A stretch of DNA of 64,000 nt. It comes from CAXBBB01 sp963793245. Lineage in GTDB: Bacteria; Bacteroidota; Rhodothermia; Rhodothermales; BA12. The position numbers and the translations under genes are program-made. The DNA lies in NCBI GenBank assembly GCA_963793245.1, contig CAWBZG010000005.1, positions 682,001 to 746,000 on the forward strand, read 5' to 3'. This document shows, in pieces, positions 16,009-26,325 of this stretch. The notes beneath the pieces are model-generated. The model made no database searches, had not been told where the DNA came from, and saw only the letters and a program-made list of their open reading frames with translations. Position 1 is the stretch's first letter. Each line of letters starts with the position of its first letter.

Positions 16009-18651
16009 CTACCGCAGCACCGTCATCGTGCGGGTGCGTGCCGTGCCGCCCACTTCGAGGCGATAGAGATACACGCCCGCCGACAGTCCGCTGGCGTCCC
16101 ACGTGGCGTCGTGGCTTCCCGCCGGGCGCATGCCGTCGACTAACACAGCGACCTCGCGCCCCATCACGTCGTAGATCACGAGCCGAACGGCGCCCGGAGC
16201 GCTAAGTCCGTAGCCGATGCGCACCCGCCCGCGCGATGGATTCGGAGCGGCAAAGTCGAGCGTCGCTTGTTGCACACCTGTCTGCGAAACGACGGCGTGC
16301 GGACACCGCCCAAGAAGACCTGGGCGAACACGTCTTGTCCATCCGCACCCCGGAAACTGCTGGTCACGGCAACGAAGCGCCCGTCGGTCAGGCCTGCGAT
16401 GTCTCCTCCCAGGTCGACGCCTCCGGTGCTCAGCCCACTGCGGTCTCCGAACGGTTCGCCGCTCGGTCGGACGCGCTGCGTGTGCTGCGTCGTGCCCGGC
16501 CCCGCTTCGTTGACGGTCCACGAGGCGACAAACTCGCCCCCAGCCAGAGGCGCCGTCGCGACGGAGAAGATCGGCGATGCGGCAGGTGGCGAGATCTCAA
16601 ACAGGCCGCCGCTCGGGGTGCCGGACGCATCGAACAGTCCGCCTAGCACGCGCGCCTGACCTGCCTGCTGATCCGCCCACGTAACGACCATCCTCCCGTC
16701 GATCAGCGTCGCCGCCGACGCGTGGCTTTGATCCGCCCTGAAAATGCGTGCGATGCGAAACGGAGCGCCCGGTGTCGATAGCGACGATCCATATGTGCGC
16801 CCGTAAATATCAGAGAACGTGCGTGAGACTCCGACGACGGTCCACGCCGTCCACGCGACGCCGAAACCATCGCCCAGCGCCGTAACCGACGGGGCGAGCG
16901 TGCTCTCACCGCTCGAACTGACCCGCACTCCCAATCCAACCGCAGCGCCGGACGCAGCGTACCGCCGCACCCACGCCTGCTGGTCGAGATCGGAGCGGCG
17001 CTCCGTCCAGCCGACGACGAAGCCGCCATCGGGAAGTCCCGCCACCGAGCTAACGACCTGATCGCTGCCCGTAGCCGATGAGACAGGCGTTTCGACTCCA
17101 ACTCTAGCGCCGAACGCGTCGAAGCGCTGCGCATAAACAGCAGCACGTTGCCCCTGCTGACTGTAGCTGTCCCACACCACGACGAAGCCACCGACCACCA
17201 GTCCCGACACCACAGGTCTGGCTTGTCGCCCATCGCGAAACGTGTTGACGACGAACGCCTCGCCGACGCTCCGCCCATCGGCGCCGAAGCGCTGCGGCAG
17301 CGATCTCGCTCTGCTCGTCAGAGTTGGGGGCGCTGTCCCAGACCACAACAAAACCGCCTCCCAACAGCCCGGCTACAGCAGCGTTCTCTTGATTGCCCGC
17401 GCGGTCGGCGTTGACGAGAAACGGCTCGGACGGATCGACGGCGTCAGGATCGACGATGCGCGCATAGGTAGACAATCCGAGTTCGTTGGCGCGCCCTCTG
17501 CTGGTCCACGAAACGAGGTAGGTGTCGCCCGAGCGAGCCGCGATGGACGCGGAGGTTTGCACGCCCTGCCGCACGTCGTTGACGTATTCGGCGTCGCTTT
17601 CCGGCTTGCCGGTTGCGTTGTAGCGACGGCTCACCAGATCCAGGCGGTCGACCGACGCGCCCTGACTCCAGACGAACGCGAACCCCTCCGTCTCCAGGCC
17701 GACGACGGCTGGCATCTCCAAAACCGCCGCGCGCGCGACTTCAATCCGCTTGCCTCTGCCGATGCCGCGCCCTTCGTAGCGCTGAAATGCGAGCGAGGTG
17801 CTGGTCGCCTCGTTGCTCGTCCACCCGATGACGAAGCCCCCGTCGGACAACGATCCGATCAGCACATCATTCTTCTCGCCGCTGGCCCCAGCGACGACGA
17901 AAGTGACATCGGCAGGCTCCCCGTCGTCGGTGTAGCGCTGTGCCACCACCTGCTCGGATCCCGTCCCCGACTCAGCGACCCAGGTCACGACAAAGCCGCC
18001 GCCGGACAGCGTCGCCACGCGAGCGTCGCGCTCGACGGGGTCTTGGCCCGAAGCCACTCCGGTTGGGCGGAAAACGGCACCGACTGGCTGCGCCTGGGCG
18101 TCGTAGCGCTGCGCGAAGATGCCGCCGTTCGAATCGTCTCCCTCGTAGCTGGTCATCACGACGACGAAGCCGCTGGGCAACGAGGAGACCGATGGACGGG
18201 CATCCACGCCGCCTCCCAGCGCAATCCGAAACTCTTCACCCATCCGAGCGCCCGACGCGTCGAAGCGTTGTCCGTACGCCTCCGCTCGCGCCATCCGCAG
18301 GGCCACCGTCCGCAGCCAAACGACGACGAACCCGCCGTCCCCAAGCGGTGCCACGCTCGGTCGACTCTGAGATCCATCGAAGCCCACGCTAAACGCAGTC
18401 GCTGCGCCGAGCGGGTTGCCATCGACGCCATAGCGCTGCGCACGCATCGTCGTCAAACCCGTCGGCTCCTCCAGAGAAGGCCAGACGACGACGGTCGTCC
18501 CATCGGACAAACCCGCGGCAGCGGACGAACCCGAAGCCTGCGTGCCGACGATGAACTCGCCGAAGGGTTGCGCCTGGACGGTTGCGCTTGGCGCGCCCAG
18601 CGAAGCAAGAGGAAGCGAGACCGCGAGTAAACTGCGAAAAGGACAAGGCAT
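16009..18651 (-). CDS. Repeat-rich secreted protein with T9SS C-terminal sorting domain, two frame breaks
   Basis: A predicted protein of about 880 residues in three frames. It starts at 18651 with signal peptide MPCPFRSLLAVSLPLASLG. The body is a tandem array of roughly 45-residue units, each with a core like DGGFVVVW followed by an AQRF/QRY segment, forming predicted beta sheets. The first break near 17294-17299 is +1 (EIAA then QRFGADGRS), the second near 16300-16312 is -1 (DVFAQVF then VVSQTGVQQATLDF). The end, AAPNPSRGRVRIGYGLSAPG to YLYRLEVGGTARTRTMTVLR, is a type A sorting domain that directs export by the type IX system and surface attachment. Function of the body is unknown. Confidence 0.82.
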
Positions 18652-18879
18652 GGTGTTGGCAACGAAGGGTGGTGCAGACTCGTTCGGAATAGGAGGAAAG
18701 CTCAAATCAGCGGCCTCTGCACGAGCCATCGTCAAAAGTAGTGCCTGGCTTGCCGGACGCAGGTTTCGTGCTGCGGCTACGGTGCCGCGAACGGGCGAAC
18801 CAGGCAGCCTCATATTCACGACTGCTCAGCAACGCGCATCACGCACGAGCATTCGATGCACACAACTATTCGCTTTGCC

Positions 18880-20100
18880 ATGTCTCGCTTCCTGCAGCTT
18901 CTGCTCTTCGCCGTCCTGATCGCCCCGGCTGCCGCGCAGACTTCCGACCTCTACGCTCTTCAGAAGGATGTGGCGTTTCTGTCGTCTGACTTGCTGATGG
19001 GGCGCGAAACCGGAACCGAGGGCGAGGCGCTAGCGGCGCGCTACATCGCCGAGCGGTTCGAGCAGGTAGGCCTGACGCCCGGAGCCGATGGCGACTGGTA
19101 TCAGTCGTTCGACTTCACGTTCTCGACCAACCCGCACGCCGAACCGGGCGAGGGCGAGGCGCGGACGGGACGCAACATCGTCGGCATGATCGACAACGGC
19201 GCGAGTGAGACTGTCGTCATTGGGGCGCACTACGATCACCTGGGGCACGGCACGTTCGGCTCCCGGCAGCCCGACGATCACGCCATCCACAACGGCGCCG
19301 ACGACAACGCCTCAGGCGTGGCCGCTCTGTTCACCATCGCCGAGCGCTTGCAGATGGATGACGCACCCAAGAATCGCAACTACCTGTTTCTGGCGTTCTC
19401 GGGCGAAGAGCTTGGACTGTACGGATCGAAGTATTGGGTCGACGCGCCGACGCTTGCCATCTCAGACGTCGCCTACATGATCAACCTCGACATGGTCGGT
19501 CGGCTGAACGAAGCCGGAGAGTTGGCCGTCAACGGCAGTGGCACGTCGCCGGTCTGGAACGATGTGATTGCGGCAGCAGCCGAGCCGGTCGACCTCGACG
19601 CCAAGCTGCACGAATCCGGTCTGGGGCCGAGCGATCACGCGTCGTTCTACCTCGCCGACATTCCCGTTCTCCACCTGTTTACGGGCCAGCACGAAGACTA
19701 CCACAAAGCCAGTGACGATGCACAACTCGTCAACTATGACGGGCTGGACCGCGTCGCGCGCTTCGCGACAGGCATCATCGCCGGACTGGACGAGCAGGCG
19801 GTGCCGTTCACCAAAACGCGCGACGAGAGCCAGGGGCGGATGAGCTTCAGCGTTACGCTCGGCGTCATGCCCGACTACGTGTACGACGGCGAAGGCATGC
19901 GCGTCGACGCCGTCCTCGACGATCGCCCCGGACAGGCCGCCGGAATGCAGAAAGACGATATCCTAGTCGCGCTCGGCGGATCGACCATCGCCGGAATGCA
20001 GGACTACATGCGGATGCTCAGCGAGTTGAAGCCGGGCCAGACCGTCCCCGCCATCGTCCTGCGCGACGGGCAGCGCGTCGAACTCAGCGTGACGTTTTAG
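18880..20100 (+). CDS. M28 family zinc peptidase with C-terminal PDZ domain
   Basis: A protein of about 406 residues starting MSRFLQLLLFAVLIAPAAAQ, a signal peptide; an ATG at 18856 would add 8 residues. The two-zinc site is complete: IGAHYDHLGHG (His), NGADDNASGVA (bridging Asp), FSGEELGLYGS (general base and zinc Glu), INLDMVGR (Asp) and FTGQHEDYHKASDD (His). Residues from about 315 on (FSVTLGVMPDYVYDGEGMRV to VELSVTF) are a PDZ domain. Such enzymes remove N-terminal residues from peptides outside the cytoplasm. It is convergent with the next gene, and no operon partner is seen. Confidence 0.95.
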   Translation: MSRFLQLLLFAVLIAPAAAQTSDLYALQKDVAFLSSDLLMGRETGTEGEALAARYIAERFEQVGLTPGADGDWYQSFDFTFSTNPHAEPGEGEARTGRNIVGMIDNGASETVVIGAHYDHLGHGTFGSRQPDDHAIHNGADDNASGVAALFTIAERLQMDDAPKNRNYLFLAFSGEELGLYGSKYWVDAPTLAISDVAYMINLDMVGRLNEAGELAVNGSGTSPVWNDVIAAAAEPVDLDAKLHESGLGPSDHASFYLADIPVLHLFTGQHEDYHKASDDAQLVNYDGLDRVARFATGIIAGLDEQAVPFTKTRDESQGRMSFSVTLGVMPDYVYDGEGMRVDAVLDDRPGQAAGMQKDDILVALGGSTIAGMQDYMRMLSELKPGQTVPAIVLRDGQRVELSVTF

Positions 20101-20148
20101 CCTTCCGGTAGCGCGTACTCGTTGGCCTGATCCACTTCGCCCAACCAT

Positions 20149-20668
20149 TCAGGAGACGCGTGTGCGAAACGACACGTCGTCGATGATCGGCGTGAAGTGT
20201 GCCGCTCTCGTCCGTGATGGTGAGCGTCTGGACGCCGTCGAACGCGAGCACGATTTCCGCCCCACCTCGGTAGCCATCCAAAACGGCGTGAGTCGCCGAG
20301 TCGCCGGTGTCGGACTCGAACGTGACCAATCGCTCACGCGACGTCGAGGAGGAAGTCGACTCCGCCAGCCGTACGGACACCAAATCGACAGGGAAGTCAA
20401 AGCGGAGCACGATGGTCCGGCAGGTCCCCAGCAGCGCGTATCCGGTCGTCCCGCCGAAACCTCGAAGCGCACTCACCCGCGTTTCGCCGCTTCCGCTTTC
20501 GGCGTGCAGCGTGACCCCGGCAACCGTCTGCGAGACGATTCCATCGACCGCGTGGGCCGACTCGAAGTCAAACGTATCGTACTGCGTCGCCGCCAGTTGC
20601 ACCAGCAGCACGATAGCGCACACGGCTGAGGCAAACAACGAGAGCGGCTTCAGGGGAGAAGAGCGCAC
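20149..20668 (-). CDS. Secreted beta-sandwich-like protein, frameshifted near its C-terminus
   Basis: An exported protein of about 172 residues. MRSSPLKPLSLFASAVCAIV is a signal segment. The rest (FDFESAHAVDGIVSQTVAGV, TIVLRFDFPVDLVSVRLAES, AEIVLAFDGVQTLTITDESG) reads like the carbohydrate-binding or PEP-CTERM-type beta sandwiches that end with an IDDVSF motif. The expected end, FTPIIDDVSFRTRVS, is in the next frame and stops at 20149, while the uninterrupted frame runs into low-quality sequence to 20084. A +1 shift near 20195-20200 joins them. Function unknown. Confidence 0.65.
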
Positions 20669-20787
20669 TGTGCCGAAAAGGATCGCGCTTGGTAGGAAAC
20701 GCGGTGGTGTAGGACTGGCAAACTAGCCAACCCCACCCCTTATGTGCAATATGCTAAGCGGTTACTCGCCGAACGCTCACGACTTTG

Positions 20788-22158
20788 TCAGACCGGTTCT
20801 GCCTCCGTCCGGTCGTCGAGCAGGAGTGCGGTAGCCGTCGCGTCGTCGCGCAGGCAGGCATCACGCACCAGACTCTGGCGGACGTAGGCGCGCGTCCGGT
20901 CGAGCGCTTGCAGAGCAAAGCGGCGTTGCAGTGTGCGACCGAGCAGCCCGAAGCCGACGCGGTAGACGAGGTTGGGAATCCGCGCGCGCTTGGAGAACGA
21001 GTGGACGCGGAAGTAGACGCGTCCGCTCCACTCGCGCTTGACGATCTCGAACGTGATTTCGCCTCGCTCGAAGTGGCCTTCCAGCGTGCGATAGCTGTAG
21101 CCCCAGACGTGCTCCATCCCTTCGGGCGTAGCGCGCGTCTCGTCAAGTGTGCGGCTGATGCGGACGCCGAACGGAAAGCGGAAACCGGCAAAGCGTGCGT
21201 CGAGCAGCATCGTCCGTCCGTTCATGTCACTTTCGGGGTCGAACACACCGCGTACGCGCTTAGGGTTGGGAAAGCGGTAGGCGCGCACGAAGCGGACCGC
21301 GCGCGCGAACGACCCGTCTTCGAGTGGCTTGCCAGCGGGTTCGGCGACGAGATAGGTGCGGTCGTCGTCGTGGTTCCAGTCTGCGGGCGGCGCGTCGGAC
21401 GAAGCGTCGTCGTCGAAGTTGAGCGCGCGGGCGGCTAGATCGGCGAGGATGCCCTGGTGCGGTGCCATCTCAGCGGCGTCCCGAGTCGTCATCGGATCGG
21501 CGTACGGCGCCTCAAACGTGCGCACATCGACTGGCTGAGGCGGCGCGTGCGAGGCGAGGCGTGCGGCTTCGGTACAAAACCGCGTCCACATATACGTCTG
21601 TCCACCTCGCGCGGCAGGCGCCCACCGATACGCCAGATCGACGGCCCTCGTGTGGCTGCGCGCGCGCGAGTAGATGCGAAACCGCAGTCCCGGAGCGTCG
21701 CCGGGTTGGTCGATCACCTCGAACGTGATGCGCCCGGCTTCCATGTGATCGTCGAGCGTCGCCAACTCGAACGCCGTCGGCGTGACGCGTGTCACTTCGA
21801 CCGGACCGTCCCACGGTCCCATAATGTGGATGTAGAACCGATCGCCAACGCGAAGTCGGCCCGGCACACCCTTCGTCCTCTCGAAACGCGCCACCTCGGA
21901 CGGCGTGCAGAGTTGCGGATCGGACTGAATGAGCGCCATCCACTCTTGAGCCGACACGTCCGGCGCGTCAACGTCGACCTGGTAGCGGCGGAAGAACAGC
22001 GGGCCAGTGCCCTCACCGATGGTCTGCCGCTCGCGGTCGCGCTGCTCCAGACGGCGCGCACGAGCCAGGTCGTCCTGGTTGCGGCGCCACGCCACGTAGC
22101 CTCCCGCAGCGGCTGCAGCGGCAGCGGTGACGAGGGCGATTCGACGAGCGGAAGACAT
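20788..22158 (-). CDS. Protein with two DUF1990-like halves
   Basis: A 456-residue protein with an N-terminal membrane anchor (SSARRIALVTAAAAAAAGGYVAW). Two homologous halves follow. Each has a phenotype-like pattern ending in a strand such as HVWGYSYRTLEGHFERGEIT (second) or ELATLDDHMEAGRITFEVID (first), then a FRIYSRARSHTR / FRVHSFSKRAR segment, and the second half closes with GFGLLGRTLQRRFALQALDR, which I recognise from DUF1990 proteins. No enzymatic role is known to me. ATG at 22158 is preferred over 22194 because the anchor follows it at once. Confidence 0.7.
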   Translation of the reverse strand: MSSARRIALVTAAAAAAAGGYVAWRRNQDDLARARRLEQRDRERQTIGEGTGPLFFRRYQVDVDAPDVSAQEWMALIQSDPQLCTPSEVARFERTKGVPGRLRVGDRFYIHIMGPWDGPVEVTRVTPTAFELATLDDHMEAGRITFEVIDQPGDAPGLRFRIYSRARSHTRAVDLAYRWAPAARGGQTYMWTRFCTEAARLASHAPPQPVDVRTFEAPYADPMTTRDAAEMAPHQGILADLAARALNFDDDASSDAPPADWNHDDDRTYLVAEPAGKPLEDGSFARAVRFVRAYRFPNPKRVRGVFDPESDMNGRTMLLDARFAGFRFPFGVRISRTLDETRATPEGMEHVWGYSYRTLEGHFERGEITFEIVKREWSGRVYFRVHSFSKRARIPNLVYRVGFGLLGRTLQRRFALQALDRTRAYVRQSLVRDACLRDDATATALLLDDRTEAEPV

Positions 22159-22283
22159 AAGACGAGGCGGTGAGGTGGAGCGGCTTGAATCCAACGCCGA
22201 CGACCGAGGGTCCCGACAGACGCGTAACTGCGTCGCACGCGCGGCGTTGGGACACGACCGCTCACTCCGCGCGCGTTCTGCGC

Positions 22284-23030
22284 ATGATCGACCTCTTCCC
22301 TGTGCTCCGCTCCCTCTTCCTGCTCGCCTTCGTCTCCGCTGCCCCAGCGTGGAGTCAAGACTGCGCGATCCTGCTGCACGGACTGGCGCGTACGTCTGGT
22401 TCGATGTCCGAAGTCGGACGCGTACTCACGAACAAAAGCTACTACGTCGTCAACGCGGACTACCCGTCACGCGACTTCCCCATCGACGTGCTCGCCGAGT
22501 CGACGATCCCCGACGCCCTACGCGCGTGCCCGGACACGTCGACGGTCCACTTCGTGACGCACTCGATGGGCGGCATTTTGGTGCGCTACTACCTGAGCCA
22601 GCATCCAGTCGAGCGGCTGGGACGCGTCGTCATGATGGGACCGCCCAACGGCGGCAGCGAGGTCGTCGACAAACTGCGCAACGTACCCGGCTTCGGCGCC
22701 ATCAACGGACAGGCAGGCGATCAACTCGGCACCGACACGACCAGCGTCCCCGTCCAACTCGGCCCAGCGACGTTCGAAGTCGGCATCATCGCCGGAAGCC
22801 GCAGCATCAGCCCGATCCTGTCGGCCCTGCTTCCCGGCCCGGACGATGGAAAGGTCGCCGTCGCCCAGACCTGTCTTGAGGGAATGACCGATCACCTCGT
22901 CCTACCCGTGACGCACACCTTCATGATGCGCAACGGATCGGTGCTCCGGCAGATCGTGCGCTTCTTAGAAACAGGCGCGTTCGACGACGAGAAAGGCGAA
23001 CGCGGCGCGTGCGATAGGGCAAGCGAATAA
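22284..23030 (+). CDS. Secreted triacylglycerol lipase-like alpha/beta hydrolase
   Basis: A 248-residue protein with signal peptide MIDLFPVLRSLFLLAFVSAA and a hydrolase core directly after it: CAILLHGLARTSGSM (oxyanion region), VHFVTHSMGGILVRYY with nucleophile Ser in the GxSxG-like THSMGG, and a late HLVLPVTHTFMMRN that supplies the His. The size and the SSM-type N-terminus match small secreted lipase/PGAP1-like proteins. The catalytic acid is not assignable by eye. It is divergent from the DUF1990 gene (125 bases) and tail-to-tail with valS, 2 bases apart. Confidence 0.85.
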   Translation: MIDLFPVLRSLFLLAFVSAAPAWSQDCAILLHGLARTSGSMSEVGRVLTNKSYYVVNADYPSRDFPIDVLAESTIPDALRACPDTSTVHFVTHSMGGILVRYYLSQHPVERLGRVVMMGPPNGGSEVVDKLRNVPGFGAINGQAGDQLGTDTTSVPVQLGPATFEVGIIAGSRSISPILSALLPGPDDGKVAVAQTCLEGMTDHLVLPVTHTFMMRNGSVLRQIVRFLETGAFDDEKGERGACDRASE

Positions 23031-23032
23031 CT

Positions 23033-25714
23033 CTACGCTGCCTCCAACTCAGAACGCGAGACGACGAGTCGGTCGATTTCAGCCTGCGCGTCGCGGGCTT
23101 TCTGGCGCTCCTTCTCGACGACGTCCTCTGGCGCGCGGGCGGTAAACTTCTCGTTGCCCAACTTGCGCTCGACCGACTGCAAGAACTGCTGCTTCTGCTC
23201 GATCTCACGTGTCAGCCGGTCGCGCTCGGCGTCCAAGTCGATCATGCCTGCCAGCGGGACGAACACTTGGGCGCGTCCGGCCACGACGGTTGCGGAGGCT
23301 GATGGGCGTGGGGCGTCGACGGCGACTTTGATCTCGGCCTTTGCGAGGCGGGCGAAGTAGGCTGCGTGTTCGTTCAGCGGTGCGATCAAGTCAGCCTGCG
23401 AAGTCGACAGCGACACGACGGCGGATACCTCTTTGCTGGGGGCGACGCCGTAAGAGGCTTTGACTGAGCGGATGCCGCTGACCAACTCTTGCACCAACTC
23501 GAACACGGCCAATGCGCGGCTGTCCTCGTGCGCGGGCGTGTGGGCGGGCCATGACGAGGCGATGCACGCGTCTCCGGCCTCGCGCGGGCGCAGGCGATGC
23601 CACAACTCCTCGGTGATGAATGGCATGAACGGATGCAAAAGCTGCATCATCTGCTCGTAGAGTTCGACGGCGAGCGCAATCGTCTCGTCCGCCATATGCT
23701 CGCCCGACTGTGGCTTGATCAGTTCCAGATACCAATCGCAGTAGTCGCGCCAGAACAGGTCGTAGAGGGCGAGGACGGCTTCGCTCAGCCGGTAGCGCTC
23801 CATCGACGCCTCGACCGAAGCAATCGTCTGGTTGAGGCGCGTCACCATCCAGCGCTCGACCAGCGTCAGGTCGCCGAACTCGCGCGTGCGGCGGTACGAC
23901 GTGCCGGCGTCCATGAACTGGCCGAACACATTGTACGCGTTCCAGATCTTGTTGGCGAAGTTGCGGCCCATCTCGAACTTGGTCGGCTCCAGGCGAATGT
24001 CTTGGCCGGGCGTGCAGAGGACGGTCAGGCTGTAGCGGACCGCGTCGGCGCCGTACTGCTCGATCATGTCGATCGGGTCGATGCCGTTGCCCAGGCTCTT
24101 GCTCATCCAGCGGCCCTGGGCGTCTTTGATCATGCCCGTGATGAACACGTCGCGGAAGGGCGGCGCATCCATGAAGTGCAGGCCCGCCATCACCATCCGC
24201 GCGATCCAGAAGTAGAGGATGTCGTAGCCGCTGACGAGCACGTGGCCCGGGTAGAAGGCGGCCAGATCGCGCGTCGTGTCGGGCCAGCCGAGCGTGGCGA
24301 ACGGCCAGAGCCACGACGAAAACCACGTGTCGAGCACGTCGTCGTCCTGCACCATGCCGGGTTCGGGCTGCTCGATGCTGACGACCGGATCGCGCGTTTC
24401 GTCGCGCTCGCCGTCCGCGTCGACGTAGTACCACGCCGGAATGCGGTGGCCCCACCAGAGTTGGCGGCTGATCGTCCAGTCGCGCACGTTTTCGAGCCAG
24501 CGGTAGTATTCGTTTTCCCAGCGCTTGGGATGGAAGACGACCTGACCGTCGCGGACGACTTCGAGGGCGGGATCGGCGAGCGGCTTCATCCGCACGAACC
24601 ACTGCGTGCTCTGCAGCGGCTCGATGACGGCCTTGCTGCGGCTGCTGATCGGGACGGTCGCTTTGTACGGCTCGATTTTGTCGAGCAAACCGGCGGCTTC
24701 CAGATCGGCGACGATGGCTTTGCGCGCGTCGAAGCGGTCCTGCCCGGCGTAGGCACCAGCGGCGTCGGTCAGTTTGGCGTCGGGGCCGATGACACTGATG
24801 AACGCGAGGTCGTGGCGCTTGCCAATGTCGAAGTCGTTCTTGTCGTGCGCAGGCGTGATCTTGAGCGCTCCGGCTCCGAAATCGCTCTTGACGTATTCGT
24901 CGGCGATGACAGGGATAACGCGGTCGGTCAGCGGTACGCGCACGTTTTTGCCAACGTGGGACGCGTATCGCTCGTCGTCGGGGTGAACGGCAACGGCCGT
25001 ATCGCCCATGATCGTTTCGGGACGCGTCGTGGCGACCGTGATGCTGCCGCTCCCGTCTTCGAGTTCGTAGCGCACGAACCACAGGCTGCCGTCGCGCTCG
25101 ACGTTGTCGACTTCTTCGTCCGAGATCGCCGTTTGCCCGTCCGGGTCCCAGTTGACCAGGTAGTTGCCCCGATAAATCAGACCGTCCTGGTAGAGCTTGA
25201 CGAACGTCTCCTGAACGGCGCGCGTGAAGCCCTCGTCCATCGTGAACCGCCCGCGCTCGCTGTCGGCGCTGACGCCCAGGCGCCGCTTCTGCTCCAAGAT
25301 CGCGCCGCCATACTCGTCCTTCCACTCCCACACCTTGTCGATGAAGGCGGCTCGGCCCAGATCGTGGCGCGTCTGGCCGGTCTCTTCTTTGAGCGTCTGC
25401 TCGACCCGGTTCTGCGTCGCGATTCCGGCGTGATCCAGCCCCGGCATCCACAGCGCGTTGTAGCCCTGCATCCGCTTCATCCGCGTGAGCGCATCCTGAA
25501 CGGCGTCCTGAAGCGCGTGGCCCATGTGCAGGCGGCCCGTCACGTTGGGCGGCGGCATCATCACGACGAATGGCTCCTTGTTGGAAGTCTCGTCGGCGTG
25601 GAAGAAATCAGCGCTTTCCCAGTAGCTCTGCCACTTGGCTTCGATAGCCGACGGCTCGTAGGAAGTCGACGCTTCTTCGGCGTTCGGCGGGGTCGGGATC
25701 GGTCGGTCGGTCAT
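23033..25714 (-). CDS. valS: Valyl-tRNA synthetase
   Basis: An 893-residue class I synthetase that charges tRNA-Val. Visible landmarks in order: NVTGRLHMGHALQDAVQDAL (HIGH-type signature), MPGLDHAGIATQNRVEQTL, the editing domain (STTRPETIMGDTAVAVHPDD is present as TTRPETIMGDTAVAVH), WCISRQLWWGHRIPAWY-like WTISRQLWWGHRIPAW, GRWMSKSLGNGIDPIDMI (KMSKS-type loop), and a C-terminal coiled coil rich in Glu, Arg and Lys (ERDRLTREIEQKQQFLQSVE). The start at 25714 (MTDRPIPTPPNAEEA) is preferred over 25744. No partner gene; it is essential. Confidence 0.97.
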   Translation of the reverse strand: MTDRPIPTPPNAEEASTSYEPSAIEAKWQSYWESADFFHADETSNKEPFVVMMPPPNVTGRLHMGHALQDAVQDALTRMKRMQGYNALWMPGLDHAGIATQNRVEQTLKEETGQTRHDLGRAAFIDKVWEWKDEYGGAILEQKRRLGVSADSERGRFTMDEGFTRAVQETFVKLYQDGLIYRGNYLVNWDPDGQTAISDEEVDNVERDGSLWFVRYELEDGSGSITVATTRPETIMGDTAVAVHPDDERYASHVGKNVRVPLTDRVIPVIADEYVKSDFGAGALKITPAHDKNDFDIGKRHDLAFISVIGPDAKLTDAAGAYAGQDRFDARKAIVADLEAAGLLDKIEPYKATVPISSRSKAVIEPLQSTQWFVRMKPLADPALEVVRDGQVVFHPKRWENEYYRWLENVRDWTISRQLWWGHRIPAWYYVDADGERDETRDPVVSIEQPEPGMVQDDDVLDTWFSSWLWPFATLGWPDTTRDLAAFYPGHVLVSGYDILYFWIARMVMAGLHFMDAPPFRDVFITGMIKDAQGRWMSKSLGNGIDPIDMIEQYGADAVRYSLTVLCTPGQDIRLEPTKFEMGRNFANKIWNAYNVFGQFMDAGTSYRRTREFGDLTLVERWMVTRLNQTIASVEASMERYRLSEAVLALYDLFWRDYCDWYLELIKPQSGEHMADETIALAVELYEQMMQLLHPFMPFITEELWHRLRPREAGDACIASSWPAHTPAHEDSRALAVFELVQELVSGIRSVKASYGVAPSKEVSAVVSLSTSQADLIAPLNEHAAYFARLAKAEIKVAVDAPRPSASATVVAGRAQVFVPLAGMIDLDAERDRLTREIEQKQQFLQSVERKLGNEKFTARAPEDVVEKERQKARDAQAEIDRLVVSRSELEAA

Positions 25715-25918
25715 GGCAGCAGTCAGCAAAGGGCAAGTGCGCAAGATGCGGTGACGTCACACCTCGAATCAACGCGCAGACGCGAGGATGGGGCGAAAAG
25801 CGGACCGAGGATGCGTGCCCGTACATCGCCTGCGTGCGGCTCATGCCGACCATCATCTAGGAAAGGGAAGACATACGTAGCGTGTGCTCTATTCTGCTCG
25901 TATAGACTGTCCGACATT

Positions 25919-26185
25919 ATGACCCGCCTTGCGCTCTTCTCCTTCGTGATCGTCGGTTTTCTGTTCGCCGGATGCGACGCGACAGACCCGACTCTTCCGC
26001 CAGATCCGCTACCAGAAAACTCAGAAGGCGGAGACACCGACGAGGGGTCGGTAGCAAGGCAGTTCTCGATGAACTGGGAGGCAACCGACACACGCGCTGT
26101 CGGCGCGGACGCACTAACGCAGCCACGAAAGGATGTCGTACTCAGCACGAGTTACCTATGGCTGGATTCTAAGGCCGACACCTAA
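25919..26185 (+). CDS. Short lipoprotein, probable N-terminal piece of a broken gene
   Basis: An 88-residue frame starting MTRLALFSFVIVGFLFAGCD, a lipoprotein signal with lipobox FAGC, followed by an acidic Pro-rich linker and QFSMNWEATDTRAVGADALT. The frame then stops at 26185 after LSTSYLWLDSKADT. The same sequence order appears in the next locus (LHLNWDLSRFGAIETLE, then VVLSTLGFVMDF), where it continues much further. I therefore read this as the front half of a longer lipoprotein whose remainder is in another frame (26326-26850). Function unknown. Confidence 0.6.
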   Translation: MTRLALFSFVIVGFLFAGCDATDPTLPPDPLPENSEGGDTDEGSVARQFSMNWEATDTRAVGADALTQPRKDVVLSTSYLWLDSKADT

Positions 26186-26325
26186 GGCCGCTACGTTGAT
26201 GAGACTTACCGGCACGACGTTGAGACCTGATAGCAAGTGGTCTCGTTCAAGTAGCGTTCTACGATATTCGATGGTCTTCTGACACAAGTAGTCAAACAGC
26301 CTCTGCCAATCCGATAGCAACCGCT

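Noticed and set aside
23597..26185. Very long antisense frame (over 800 codons) opposite valS
   Set aside because: The opposite strand encodes an unmistakable valyl-tRNA synthetase. The antisense frame is the mirror of GC-rich codon bias and has no family signature; only its last 88 codons, beyond valS, are a real lipoprotein start.
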